This document shows, in pieces, positions 35,324 to 44,059 of a stretch of DNA of 64,000 bases (position 1 is its first letter; each line of letters starts with the position of its first letter). The stretch covers positions 1 to 64,000 of the forward strand of contig NZ_FRCW01000004.1 of NCBI RefSeq assembly GCF_900143055.1, given 5' to 3'. The DNA comes from Fibrobacter sp. UWR3 (GTDB taxonomy: Bacteria > Fibrobacterota > Fibrobacteria > Fibrobacterales > Fibrobacteraceae). The notes under the pieces were generated by a model. The model was not told the origin of the DNA and did no database searches. It worked only from the letters and a program-made list of their open reading frames with translations. The position numbers and the translations under genes were made by a program.

Positions 35324-38300
35324 CTATTTGTTGTCAAGTTCTAGCAAAAGGGAATCCAAGCGGTGAGTGTAGAGTTCGGCTCCCTCATCGCAAAGGTGCT
35401 GGGAGTCTTCGTTCATTCCATTGGCGTAGTCGTGCAGGCCGCCCTTGTTTTCGTCGAACAGAACAAAATTCGAATATGTTTGTTCCATCTTGACGAATTC
35501 TCCGATTAGAGAATCGGCTATATCGCGGTTCATGCCCAGGTAACCGAACATGGCGGAATTCCTGTATGCAGGAGACTGGGGGAGGATTGTCCCGATGACT
35601 GTTACACCTTGTTTGGCCGACTCTTCGATGATGGTCTTTAGGGAATTCATGGAGCCTGCGAGGATTTCTTGTCCGGGATCGCTAACGGTTGCACCAAAGG
35701 CTGCTCCTGGCCACGATTTTGAGCAAGTAGTGTGCAATTGACCTCTAAGCTCAATAATATGGTCGGTACGATTTGATGACGGGTAGAGTATTCCGTCCTT
35801 CGCAGCCTCGTATAAAGGTGTAAGATCTTCTTCACCTACCCAGTAATTGTGGTTCTTGTCATATACAAATCCAGGATACAACAGGTACTTTGCATTGGCG
35901 TCGTTGTCGGCGAACCAGTTGTCGTCTTTGGCAGACGGTGTTTTCCACCAAAAATCCAAATCGAGAGAAACGACCAGATACTTCATTTTCTTGTAGTGGG
36001 GCATAATGTACTTCATCAGGAGGTCCTTGGACATGTGGATTGTACATGATGCAAGGCCCAAGTTTACCGCAGTGAATTTGCTGCTCAGTTTTGTGGGGTA
36101 AACCGCGTTTAGAGGGCGCGAAGACCCTATGACGACCACATTGGCGGAATCGGCGAACTGCCACAAGAGCTCCATCTTGTATCGTATGATGAAATCCTTG
36201 AACTGCGTGTAGCTGTACACATATATTCCGGCACTGTCGGGGTCCAGAACCAGGCTGTGCTCGCCTGAAGAACTTGTCGGGGCAATCTCGCTTGATGAAC
36301 TCGTTTCTGTAAATTCACTTGAAGAACTGGTTCCAATATCTTCGCTCGAAGAACTTGTTAGGACAAACTCGCTTGAGGAACTGGTTTTGACATTCTCGCT
36401 GGAAGAACTGCTTTCAATATATTCGCTTGAAGAGCTGGTTGGGGCAATCTCGCTGGAAGAACTTGTTTCGACATTCCCGCTTGAAGAACTTGTCTGGACG
36501 CTTGTGCTGGATGATGATGCTTTGGGCGTTTCGCTTGATGAACTGGAAGATTGTTCTGCGACAAGGGGCGTAGAACGTTCTACCCAAAGAACCGGATGCC
36601 ACAATTCATCGCTTTCAACAAGTTCAACAATTTTTTTCGTTTCCATGTCTATCAAGACGATTTTTTTGTGGGATCCGTTTTGGTCCGAAAGTGTTGCCAC
36701 CGCCGCATTCTTGCCGGTCACCCATTCCGTATGGTCATAGGAATAGCCTGCCGGAGCAGCGACTGCGTCTACTAGATTTCCGTTGCTGTTCATTACAAGA
36801 ATTTGTTCGTGAGTGCCGTATTTTTGGCCGACAAACTTTTGACCTGTAGAGCTTCCGAAATCGAGGAATAGAGTCCGGTTCGAACCATCGGTGGCAAGAG
36901 AAACGTTGCAGGCCTGCTCGTTGTTGTACCATACGTCATATTTAACCTTGTCGGGGTCGTCCCAGGTGGCAACGCGCAAGAGCTTCGAGCCTGTTACCGC
37001 AAGCCCCTCTGTTACGCCTCCGTTAAAACTACCCTTTAGCAATAGCCGTGGCGTGCCGAACTCCCCCCCTGCGAAGGGAACAATCCATGTGCTGTACCCT
37101 GCCCAGGTTAAGGAATCCTTGTTGCTTCCGGCGTCAGACACGTACACTAAAGCGGTATCGCCTGGTCCTAACACCCTGAATCGCGGAATGGCGGCGCTTT
37201 CTACGGGGAGCTTTATCTTTTCTGAACATGCGGAATCCAGGCGGCAAACATAAACTTCTGATTTTCCGGATATTCCTTCAATCTTGGTGCTGAATGCGAT
37301 GTAATTGCCATCGGGAGATACGTCAGGGTGGAATGCGCCTGCGTCATCTTCAATTTCAATTGCCCTAGAAGCATTCTTGGTGTAATCGATAAAAGTCAGT
37401 TTGCCGGAAACGTCGTTTCTGAATACGAGCTTCGCCTTTGCCCTTCTGGCGTTTAAAGTTCCCAAAATGGATTCTATGGTAGCCACGATGTTTATCTTGA
37501 CCGTGTTCACGGCTCCAGATGGATCTAGCCAAAGCGGTTTATCGATGGCTCCAAGCACCAACCTGAAACCTACATAGTCGGCGCTGGAATTCATCGCAAT
37601 GGGGTACACATCCCGGCGAGTGTTGATGTTGATATCGTTGGGAGACAATCGGCAGTTTCCGCCCTTTATAATGTTTTCTTTTAAACTGTTGGGAGATGTG
37701 GCTCCAACATAGTTTGTCAGGGTGGTGTCCTTAAAATCCGCAAGCCATCCGTCTACCCATTCGGCGACGTTCCCTGTCATGTTGCAGACTGCATCTGGGT
37801 TTTCTTCAAGTTTGACGTGCGAACTGTCTAATCCGGGGGCGGTGCAAACCTCGTGGGGAATAGATGAAGAATTATCTGCATTCCAGGAATTTTCGACATC
37901 CCAGAATTTTTTTGCGACATACACCCACTCGGCTTCCGTTGGCAGTCGGTAGCCAAAAACCTCGTAGTGAGTGACTAGTCCTTCAAGGAAAACGCAACTT
38001 CCTGTGGGAGTGAAATTGGAATTTGTGTAGGTATATACGGTGTCGAGCCCCTTGCTTTTGCTTAATGCGTTTGCGTACAAAACGGCATCGTAGAAATTGA
38101 CACTGACCTGCGGAAGATTCTTTTCGTTTTCCGGTATATCGCCTCCCATGAGTGCTGCGTACTGTTCTCGGGTCACTTCGGTGCGGCCAATGTAGAAGTC
38201 GTAGTTCAGTTGGACATCCATCGTGACGTTAGACTCGTCAGAGGCGTCCGTCAAAGATACCGTTTTAGGGCCTTTCTGCTTTACAAAACCTTCTATGGAG

Positions 38301-38527
38301 TATTCTGCTTCTTCGGAAGAACTGGACGATTCGGAGGAACAGGATGATTTCTGGTCTTCGTCAATATCTTCCGAAGGGCTGGAGAATTCCTGTTCATCAT
38401 CGATGTCATTGTCGCTTTCACTGGATTTGACATTGGAACAGCTCGTCCAAAGGCCGAATGCCAGCAACCAAAAAAGCAGAAAAAAATTGTCTTTCTCATT
38501 TCTATAAATTGCGCTAGTGTAGGCCAA
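35324..38527 (-). CDS. Large serine-rich lipoprotein with FGE-sulfatase-like and SGNH-like domains (TIGR02171-like); start possibly frameshifted
   Basis: About 1,067 residues as an open frame from a TTG at 38527. Domains: a lipoprotein signal ending FGLWTSC with Cys30; a Ser/Asp/Glu spacer; an FGE-sulfatase-like domain (about 75-330, YIGRTEVTREQYAALMGG, GYRLPTEAEWVYVAKKF, CNMTGNVAEWVDGW); a beta-propeller-like segment (about 360-650, HPDVSPDGNYIAFSTK); nine or ten short Ser4-Glu repeats (about 655-765); and an SGNH/DltD-like C-terminus (VVVIGSSRP ... DSQHLCDEGAELYTHRL). The order resembles the Fibrobacter paralogous lipoprotein family TIGR02171, whose function is unknown. The natural ATG at 38499 is one base out of frame with the body because of a T7 tract. 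Confidence 0.75.
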   Translation of the reverse strand: MAYTSAIYRNEKDNFFLLFWLLAFGLWTSCSNVKSSESDNDIDDEQEFSSPSEDIDEDQKSSCSSESSSSSEEAEYSIEGFVKQKGPKTVSLTDASDESNVTMDVQLNYDFYIGRTEVTREQYAALMGGDIPENEKNLPQVSVNFYDAVLYANALSKSKGLDTVYTYTNSNFTPTGSCVFLEGLVTHYEVFGYRLPTEAEWVYVAKKFWDVENSWNADNSSSIPHEVCTAPGLDSSHVKLEENPDAVCNMTGNVAEWVDGWLADFKDTTLTNYVGATSPNSLKENIIKGGNCRLSPNDININTRRDVYPIAMNSSADYVGFRLVLGAIDKPLWLDPSGAVNTVKINIVATIESILGTLNARRAKAKLVFRNDVSGKLTFIDYTKNASRAIEIEDDAGAFHPDVSPDGNYIAFSTKIEGISGKSEVYVCRLDSACSEKIKLPVESAAIPRFRVLGPGDTALVYVSDAGSNKDSLTWAGYSTWIVPFAGGEFGTPRLLLKGSFNGGVTEGLAVTGSKLLRVATWDDPDKVKYDVWYNNEQACNVSLATDGSNRTLFLDFGSSTGQKFVGQKYGTHEQILVMNSNGNLVDAVAAPAGYSYDHTEWVTGKNAAVATLSDQNGSHKKIVLIDMETKKIVELVESDELWHPVLWVERSTPLVAEQSSSSSSETPKASSSSTSVQTSSSSGNVETSSSSEIAPTSSSSEYIESSSSSENVKTSSSSEFVLTSSSSEDIGTSSSSEFTETSSSSEIAPTSSSGEHSLVLDPDSAGIYVYSYTQFKDFIIRYKMELLWQFADSANVVVIGSSRPLNAVYPTKLSSKFTAVNLGLASCTIHMSKDLLMKYIMPHYKKMKYLVVSLDLDFWWKTPSAKDDNWFADNDANAKYLLYPGFVYDKNHNYWVGEEDLTPLYEAAKDGILYPSSNRTDHIIELRGQLHTTCSKSWPGAAFGATVSDPGQEILAGSMNSLKTIIEESAKQGVTVIGTILPQSPAYRNSAMFGYLGMNRDIADSLIGEFVKMEQTYSNFVLFDENKGGLHDYANGMNEDSQHLCDEGAELYTHRLDSLLLELDNK
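38480..38486 (-). other. T7 homopolymer in the signal-peptide codons
   Basis: Seven A on the plus strand (T7 in the gene). From the ATG at 38499 the sequence reads MRKTIFF and then leaves the frame, stopping after 68 codons. With eight T it would read MRKTIFFLLFWLLAFGLWTSC and join the lipoprotein frame. Confidence 0.8.
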
Positions 38528-38537
38528 AAATAAAAAA

Positions 38538-38567
38538 AGAGACTGATTTATATCAGTCTCTTTTTTG
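38538..38567. terminator. Terminator between the BamE-like and serine-rich lipoprotein genes
   Basis: A perfect 10-bp stem AGAGACTGAT / ATCAGTCTCT with a TTAT loop and T runs on both exits. On the minus strand it ends the BamE-like transcript just 11 bp before the TTG of the next gene, so the latter needs its own promoter downstream of this point. Confidence 0.85.
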
Positions 38568-38590
38568 CAGAAATGCAGTGGTAAAGAATG

Positions 38591-39034
38591 TTAGTTGTAG
38601 TTGCTGGAACGGCTGGAAGTCGGTGCCGGAGAGCCGCCATAGCGGTCGCCTTCGATCTTTTCGAGGATCCATTCGTTCTCGTAGCCCTTCAAACGTGCCT
38701 GATCGGGGTGCTTCCAGATGAGGCGCGTGATGAGCTTGCCTTCGGCGGTGTAGTATTCCCACACGCTGCTGGTGTCGGTCTCGACTTCGTGGTCAGGAGG
38801 GCCCCAGAGCAGGTTCACCATGTCGTTGGTCATGCCTTCTTCGATATAGCCCTGCTTGAACACGTCCTTGAGGCGCTTGTCGATGCCCATGCTTTCCTTC
38901 GTGACGAAGTATTCGCGTTCGTATTCGTTCTGGCCTACGCCACGTTCGATAAGGATGGGGGACGAAGTCTTGTTTGCGCAACCCCAAAACAGCAGGCCAC
39001 AGAGGGCGAGTGCACACAGATGAGAAAGTTTCAT
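38591..39034 (-). CDS. BamE/SmpA-like outer-membrane lipoprotein
   Basis: A 147-residue lipoprotein: the signal MKLSHLCALALCGLLFWGC gives a lipid-anchored Cys19. The mature part contains IEEGMTNDMVNLLWGPPDHE followed by WEYYTAEGKLITRLIW, the alpha-then-beta pattern of the SmpA/OmlA (BamE) fold, where GMT..EV...LG.P is typical. It could assist outer-membrane protein assembly or be one of many BamE-like lipoproteins. The start at 39034 has AGGAGTCCC upstream; the longer frame to 39064 has no support. Confidence 0.68.
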   Translation of the reverse strand: MKLSHLCALALCGLLFWGCANKTSSPILIERGVGQNEYEREYFVTKESMGIDKRLKDVFKQGYIEEGMTNDMVNLLWGPPDHEVETDTSSVWEYYTAEGKLITRLIWKHPDQARLKGYENEWILEKIEGDRYGGSPAPTSSRSSNYN

Positions 39035-39117
39035 AGGGACTCCTATAAGATTTTGTGTCCACAAAATAAGAATTTATCGGGCAAATAGATGAAATATTTT
39101 TTAGATTTTACAATGAA

Positions 39118-40095
39118 ATGAAGTTTTTTGGCCGCCATACGAGGATTTTTGCCCTTTTGCTGCTTTCTGCGGTCTCGTTTTCGTTCTCTCTCGGGTTCGA
39201 CGCGAGTGTCAAGCAGGGCTTCCGCTATGGCCCGAACCTTTCCTGGAGCGTGATGGGGAATACCCCCTTCGTGTGGGGGCAGTGGCTCCCGCAATTGGAA
39301 GGGTCGCTCCGCTACACGTGGCTGGAGCCAATCGGACTGCTCGACTACGGTGCGCCGATGGAAAAGTCGCCTACATTCCTCCGGATGGAAGGCGCTGTTG
39401 AACTTTCCCCGTTCTTTGCGGGCTACGAGGCCGGCCTCGGGTTACGCCCCTTCAAGACCAACCCTCAGGTGGAGGTCGGGACAATTTACCGCAGCTACCT
39501 TTATCTGCTGAGTAACCAGAAAATGGTGACCGTCGATGCCGTAGAGGGTGGTAGAATCGCTGAAACCTGGAATGCCGACTACATTGTCGATAACATCTGG
39601 GGCGAAGATGACGAGTTTGACTACGCGCAGCTGTTTGACCTCTATGTGAAAATCGAGTATTTCCTGCCCAAGAATTCGTTTATCGGGTTCAATATGCACT
39701 ATATCCTTTCCGATATAAGTACCGATTTCGAAGGCAAGAGTTACGACTACAAGATAAATATGCCCGTGTTCAGCCGCGATTTCGTGCTGGACTTTGAACT
39801 GTACGGGATGTTCAGTTTCAACAAGAATATTGCGGCCCTGTTTGAAACATCGTACTACCGGACGGGCACGCTACGTAACGGGAATACCGTGGAAAAAGAA
39901 GCGCTGAGCTACATGATGGCGAAGATTGGCCCGCTTTTTTCGTGGAAAGACGGTATGCGGAGCCTGACATTCGAACTCGGTTTCTGGAAACGCAAGGAAG
40001 ACCGTTTCTATGACGGCAACCTGGGGCAGGAATTCATTGCTCAGCTGAAGTATCAGGGCTACTTCTCGTTCCCGATCCACCAGAACGTGCGGTAG
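39118..40095 (+). CDS. Predicted outer-membrane beta-barrel protein, unknown function
   Basis: A 325-residue protein with a signal peptide (RIFALLLLSAVSFSFSLG). The mature part alternates short aromatic strands and acidic turns (SLRYTWLEPIGLLDYG, FIGFNMHYILSDIS, RSLTFELGFWKRKEDRFYDG), as in a 10-14-strand barrel. No family was recognised. The last 37 bp overlap the 3' end of the next gene, which is on the other strand. Confidence 0.6.
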   Translation: MKFFGRHTRIFALLLLSAVSFSFSLGFDASVKQGFRYGPNLSWSVMGNTPFVWGQWLPQLEGSLRYTWLEPIGLLDYGAPMEKSPTFLRMEGAVELSPFFAGYEAGLGLRPFKTNPQVEVGTIYRSYLYLLSNQKMVTVDAVEGGRIAETWNADYIVDNIWGEDDEFDYAQLFDLYVKIEYFLPKNSFIGFNMHYILSDISTDFEGKSYDYKINMPVFSRDFVLDFELYGMFSFNKNIAALFETSYYRTGTLRNGNTVEKEALSYMMAKIGPLFSWKDGMRSLTFELGFWKRKEDRFYDGNLGQEFIAQLKYQGYFSFPIHQNVR

Positions 40096-40781
40096 TCGTG
40101 GCCTGATTTCAAGATGCTTTCGCGCAGGGGGTCCGTGTCGATTTCTTCGACCGGGTAGACGGAGCGCACCCAGAGTTTGCCGCGGTAGTTGAGGCCCGCG
40201 ACCGTGATGAGCGAGGGAAGCGTGATTCCCGAATAGTCCTTCCAGTCGTCAATGCGCAGTTCGCGCTTCTCTTTTGCTGCCCCCCGCATGGTAATCAGGT
40301 GCGGGCTTGCAAGCGAGTCCAGAGTGACGCTCCACCACATGTTCGAGTATGCGGGCGAAAGAATATTCGGCTTCTGGATGCTCGAGTCCTTGCACATGAA
40401 GTACCCGTGGGCAAGGAGTTCGAGGTCGTCGTACTTGACGGGCGTGTTCGCGATGTCTTCTTTCAGGTGGTGCATCGCCATCTGCCGTTTAATCTTGGGT
40501 TCCGAGAATTCAAGATACCTGCCGGTCTTGCTCGTGATGTACTTGAAGGAGGGCCTGTTCGGGATATGCACGAAGAACGTGTCCAGTTCCTTTGTCTCGT
40601 GGTGGCGCCACTCCAGGTCTATCCTCGCGCGGGAATGTTCCGGGTTGATGAACCAGCCCTCCAGGTTCACAATCATGTCTTTGTCGAGAAGCTTGTGAGG
40701 GCACAAATCCTGCGCGTGTGGTGCTACGGCCAGCACGAGGGTCGTAAGCGCTGTCAGGATATGCGCGAAGGATAAGTTCAT
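40059..40781 (-). CDS. Exported protein of unknown function
   Basis: A 240-residue protein with a signal peptide (MNLSFAHILTALTTLVLAVAPHAQ). The mature sequence (LCPHKLLDKDMIVNLEGWFI, TFFVHIPNRPSFKYITSK, NMWWSVTLDSLASPHLITM) looks like a soluble periplasmic or surface beta-rich protein with two cysteines. No family was recognised. The start at 40781 is preferred because the signal peptide begins there. It ends GNEK inside the last codons of the convergent barrel gene. Confidence 0.6.
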   Translation of the reverse strand: MNLSFAHILTALTTLVLAVAPHAQDLCPHKLLDKDMIVNLEGWFINPEHSRARIDLEWRHHETKELDTFFVHIPNRPSFKYITSKTGRYLEFSEPKIKRQMAMHHLKEDIANTPVKYDDLELLAHGYFMCKDSSIQKPNILSPAYSNMWWSVTLDSLASPHLITMRGAAKEKRELRIDDWKDYSGITLPSLITVAGLNYRGKLWVRSVYPVEEIDTDPLRESILKSGHDYRTFWWIGNEK

Positions 40782-40851
40782 GCGTCTAAAATAACAAAAT
40801 TTTTGCGTGTGGTATGGTTGCGGATTTTTTGCAGGCGGTTTGTAATAAAAA

Positions 40852-40909
40852 AACTCCGTGCGCAAAAAAAAATCCGTGCCCTCACAATGGCTGAAGGAGG
40901 ACACGGAGT
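40852..40909 (-). terminator. recA terminator
   Basis: On the minus strand CTCCGTGTCCTCC pairs imperfectly with GAGGGCACGG and is followed by nine T; a second CACGGAG copy with seven T follows. It lies 55 bp after the recA stop. Confidence 0.75.
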
Positions 40910-40963
40910 TTGTTTCTCAACAGGAAGAATTTTTGTAGCGGGCGAGGGTCCGCTTTTTAGCTG

Positions 40964-42061
40964 CTAGCCTTCTTCGACGGTGCTGATTTCGCCATCGTCT
41001 TCGGCCTCGAGGGCTTCGTTCTCGCCGAGCTTGAAGAGTTCAACGTCCTTCATGCTTTCGCGGATCTTCTGCTCAATCTCGTTGCAGAGTTCCGGATTGT
41101 CCTTCAGGAAGAGGCGGGCGTTTTCGCGGCCCTGGCCGATGCGTTCGTTGTTGTAGCTGAACCACGCGCCACTCTTCTGGATAATGTCGAGTTCGCAGGC
41201 GAGGTCGAGGATGGATGCCTCGCGGGAGATGCCGCAACCGTAGAGGATGTCGAATTCGCACTGGGTGAACGGGGCCGCGACCTTGTTCTTCACGACCTTC
41301 ACGCGGGTACGGTTGCCGATGACCTCTTCACCGTCCTTGATGGCGGCGATGCGGCGGATGTCGATACGCTGGGTGGCGTAGAACTTGAGGGCGTTACCGC
41401 CGGTAGTAGTTTCGGGGTTGCCGAACATCACGCCGATCTTCATGCGGAGCTGGTTGATGAACAGCATGCAGGTGTTGGACTTCGAGAGGATGCCGGTGAG
41501 CTTGCGGAGGGCCTGGCTCATGAGGCGGGCCTGCAGGCCAACGTGGTTGTCGCCCATTTCGCCGTTGATTTCGGCCTGCGGGACAAGTGCTGCCACGGAG
41601 TCAATCACGATGATGTCGATGGCGCCGGAACGCACGAGGGTTTCGGCAATGTCGAGGGCCTGCTCGCCCGTATCGGGCTGGGAAACGAGGAGGGATTCGA
41701 TGTCGACACCGAGCTTGCGGGCGTAGACCGCGTCGAAGGCGTGTTCCGCGTCGATGAAGGCCGCAACGCCGCCAAGCTTCTGGGCTTCGGCGATGGCGTG
41801 CAGGGTGAGGGTCGTCTTGCCGGAGGATTCGGGGCCGTAGATTTCGATGATGCGGCCGCGGGGGAAGCCTCCCACGCCGAGCGCCATGTCGAGCTGGATG
41901 CAGCCGGACGGGATTACCGGGATTTCTTCGACGGGCTGGCTGCCGAGAGCCATGATGGAACCTTTACCATAATTCTTCTCGATCTGGGCGATTGCCGCTT
42001 CGACCGCTTTTGCCTTGTCGGCGGAAAGGTTGCTGGTGGGTGTCGTGTTCTTCTTTGCCAT
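40964..42061 (-). CDS. recA: Recombinase RecA
   Basis: A 365-residue strand-exchange ATPase and LexA co-protease. Motifs: [20 protein letters not shown], Walker [19 protein letters not shown], the Walker B strand [16 protein letters not shown], loop L1 [20 protein letters not shown], and loop L2 [20 protein letters not shown]. The C-terminal acidic tail ([17 protein letters not shown]) is typical. The ATG at 42061 has GGAG 7-8 bp upstream; an ATG at 42073 is also in frame. A promoter with a LexA-like box lies just upstream, inside the end of cinA. Confidence 0.97.
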   Translation of the reverse strand: MAKKNTTPTSNLSADKAKAVEAAIAQIEKNYGKGSIMALGSQPVEEIPVIPSGCIQLDMALGVGGFPRGRIIEIYGPESSGKTTLTLHAIAEAQKLGGVAAFIDAEHAFDAVYARKLGVDIESLLVSQPDTGEQALDIAETLVRSGAIDIIVIDSVAALVPQAEINGEMGDNHVGLQARLMSQALRKLTGILSKSNTCMLFINQLRMKIGVMFGNPETTTGGNALKFYATQRIDIRRIAAIKDGEEVIGNRTRVKVVKNKVAAPFTQCEFDILYGCGISREASILDLACELDIIQKSGAWFSYNNERIGQGRENARLFLKDNPELCNEIEQKIRESMKDVELFKLGENEALEAEDDGEISTVEEG

Positions 42062-42092
42062 ATTGGACTCCATTTTTTGTTTTTCTTGTCTA

Positions 42093-42121
42093 AATATACT
42101 ATTTAGTGTTCACTTGTGCAA
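42093..42121 (-). promoter_or_regulatory. recA promoter overlapped by a LexA-like box
   Basis: On the minus strand TTGCAC (42121-42116) and TATATT (42098-42093) are separated by exactly 17 bp. On the plus strand 42107-42120 reads TGTTCACTTGTGCA, which fits TGCNCN4GTGCA, the LexA box reported for Fibrobacter succinogenes, except for one base. The box covers the -35 element, so LexA binding would repress recA. Confidence 0.7.
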
Positions 42122-42693
42122 GTGCTTTTTTGTTTATTTAACAAAACAAATAGCCTGCACAACACCATATAAACGGATTTGAGCCTTATTTTGAGCCTAT
42201 CCCCTGCGAAAATTTTACAAAAAGCCTCGTTTTGCACCGAGTTGTTACCATTTTTCCACGAAATTGACATCCATACGGTGCCGACAGGCTTGCCGGGTTC
42301 TGCCCCGCCGGGGCCCGCGATGCCCGAGGTGGAAACAGCCCACTGGCAACCGAACTTTTCGAGCGCACCCGCGGACATCTCCCTTACGGTCTGCTCGCTC
42401 ACTGCCCCGAACTGCTCGAGAGTCTCGTGGCTTACCCCGAGGAGCGCTTCCTTGACCTCGTTCTGGTAGGCGACGATTCCGCCTGCAAGTACGGCTGAAG
42501 AGCCCGCCTCGTTCACGATGCTGCTTGCGACAAGCCCGCCCGTGCAGGATTCCGCGGTAGCCATCATCTCGCCGCGGGCGATAAGCTTTTCCTTGATGGC
42601 GTGGACCAGCTCGGCTATAGCCTCTTCAAGAAGGTTCTTGTCGATTTCCATACCTTCGATGTTCGCTTCGTTGATGGTCTGTACGCTCTTCAT
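42103..42693 (-). CDS. CinA-family nicotinamide-nucleotide amidohydrolase
   Basis: A 196-residue stand-alone CinA C-terminal domain (PncC), which deamidates nicotinamide mononucleotide to nicotinate mononucleotide in pyridine-nucleotide salvage. It has the signature [20 protein letters not shown] with the catalytic Ser, SYxNEVK-like [14 protein letters not shown], and [20 protein letters not shown]. The ATG at 42693 is preferred because GGAG lies 7 bp upstream; ATG 42699 and TTG 42729 are alternatives. The C-terminus carries extra basic residues ([16 protein letters not shown]) beyond the usual family end, and its last codons contain the recA promoter. The cinA-recA order is common. Confidence 0.88.
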   Translation of the reverse strand: MKSVQTINEANIEGMEIDKNLLEEAIAELVHAIKEKLIARGEMMATAESCTGGLVASSIVNEAGSSAVLAGGIVAYQNEVKEALLGVSHETLEQFGAVSEQTVREMSAGALEKFGCQWAVSTSGIAGPGGAEPGKPVGTVWMSISWKNGNNSVQNEAFCKIFAGDRLKIRLKSVYMVLCRLFVLLNKQKSTCTSEH

Positions 42694-42812
42694 TTTCATA
42701 CTCCGTAATATAGAATTTATTTGTGTCAAAAAATGACATTACAAAAGAAAAGTGAATTTTTTTTGCAAAATATAATTATCATGAAGCTCCAGTGCATGCC
42801 CCTTCCCGCGAA

Positions 42813-42861
42813 CCATCGTCAATCATCAATCATCAATTATCAATCAACTAATTACTATATT
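42813..42861. repeat. Heptad-periodic leader upstream of the DUF5683-like gene
   Basis: Seven successive 7-bp words: CCATCGT, CAATCAT, CAATCAT, CAATTAT, CAATCAA, CTAATTA, CTATATT, ending 8 bp before the start codon at 42870. There is no Shine-Dalgarno sequence. Confidence 0.75.
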
Positions 42862-42869
42862 TCAAACAA

Positions 42870-43946
42870 ATGTTAAACCGTCTGCTTGCCATATTCCTGT
42901 TTGCGTGCCTCGCCTTTGCGGGCGTGGCCGTGGCGCAGGCCGATTCGACGGTTGCGGCAACTGTCCCGGCAGATACGTCGACTGCTGAATCGGCGGAGGC
43001 GGATCCTGGCGAGGTGGCAGAAGAAGTGCCTGCCGATACGGCGTTCCAGGGCGACCCGCTGGTAAAGGGCAAGACGGGCATACGCTCCATCGATACGCTC
43101 CCCGTGAACGAATGGGACATCCCGACAAAGCGCAACTCGCTCGGGCTTACCATGCTCCTGAGCCTTTTCCCGGGCGGCGGGCAGTACTATACGGAGCACT
43201 ACGTGCGCGGCGGGTTCATTACGGGTATCGAACTCCTCCTGGTTTACGAGGTCTATTTCAACAAGTCGTGGCAGAAGGACCGCGTGCTGGAGCAGGCGCA
43301 GCCTTTCCGCGATACCGTGTCGATGTATTCCAAGCTTATCCGCGAAACGCAGGACCGCGACAGCATTGCCTACTATCAGGGCAAGCGAAACGAGTATGCG
43401 AACCGCGTGCGTGAAAAGAGCGACAAGAAGATGGAGCAGGAAGACCTGCGCTACGCCGAGAATGCGTGGCTGTTCGGCCTTCACTTGTACGGAATGATGG
43501 ATGCGTTCGGCATCTGGTACAACAACAATTACCGGAGCGTAGAACTCCGCGACATGAAAACTGCCCTGCTGCTCGGGCTTATCCCGGGGCTCGGCCAGAT
43601 GTACAATGGCGAGTTCGGCAAGGCGGGGTTACTTTATATGGGACTCATCGGCGCGGCGGCGAGCATCCGCACCTCGCAGAACATGGTGGAATACTACCTC
43701 GACCGCAAGCACTTTCTGGAGAAAGAGAATTCCTCGTCCGAGGAACTTGACCGCGTGACCGAGCGCGTCACGTATTACCGCAAGAACAGGAACCAGTATA
43801 TCTGGGGTGTAGCGCTTATCTACCTGTATTCTCTGGGCGATGCGGTTGTCGATGCCCTGCTGAGCGACTTCGATAACCCGATGCACTTTGCGCTGTTGCC
43901 GAACCTTACCGGTGGCGCGCAAGCCCTCTTTACGCTTGATTTTTAA
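42870..43946 (+). CDS. DUF5683-like membrane/envelope protein
   Basis: A 358-residue protein with a signal peptide (MLNRLLAIFLFACLAFAGVAVA), then a low-complexity Ala/Asp/Glu/Thr region (residues 25-60). Two hydrophobic hairpins carry the repeated motif PG-G-GQ-Y: LLSLFPGGGQYYTEHYVRGG (about residue 93) and LLGLIPGLGQMYNGEFGKAG (about residue 236), with a charged helical stretch between (DRDSIAYYQGKRNEYANRVR). This arrangement matches the DUF5683 family of Bacteroidetes and Fibrobacterota, function unknown. Read start is ATG 42870 after a heptad-repeat leader. Confidence 0.72.
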   Translation: MLNRLLAIFLFACLAFAGVAVAQADSTVAATVPADTSTAESAEADPGEVAEEVPADTAFQGDPLVKGKTGIRSIDTLPVNEWDIPTKRNSLGLTMLLSLFPGGGQYYTEHYVRGGFITGIELLLVYEVYFNKSWQKDRVLEQAQPFRDTVSMYSKLIRETQDRDSIAYYQGKRNEYANRVREKSDKKMEQEDLRYAENAWLFGLHLYGMMDAFGIWYNNNYRSVELRDMKTALLLGLIPGLGQMYNGEFGKAGLLYMGLIGAAASIRTSQNMVEYYLDRKHFLEKENSSSEELDRVTERVTYYRKNRNQYIWGVALIYLYSLGDAVVDALLSDFDNPMHFALLPNLTGGAQALFTLDF

Positions 43947-44059
43947 TTGTCGCCCTCGTCGTGACTTCGTTACACCGCAGTCGCGGAGCGACAAGAGTGT
44001 CTAAGCATTCATGGACACACTTGTGCCTTCGGCACTTCGGTGTGACGAAGGCTGAAACA

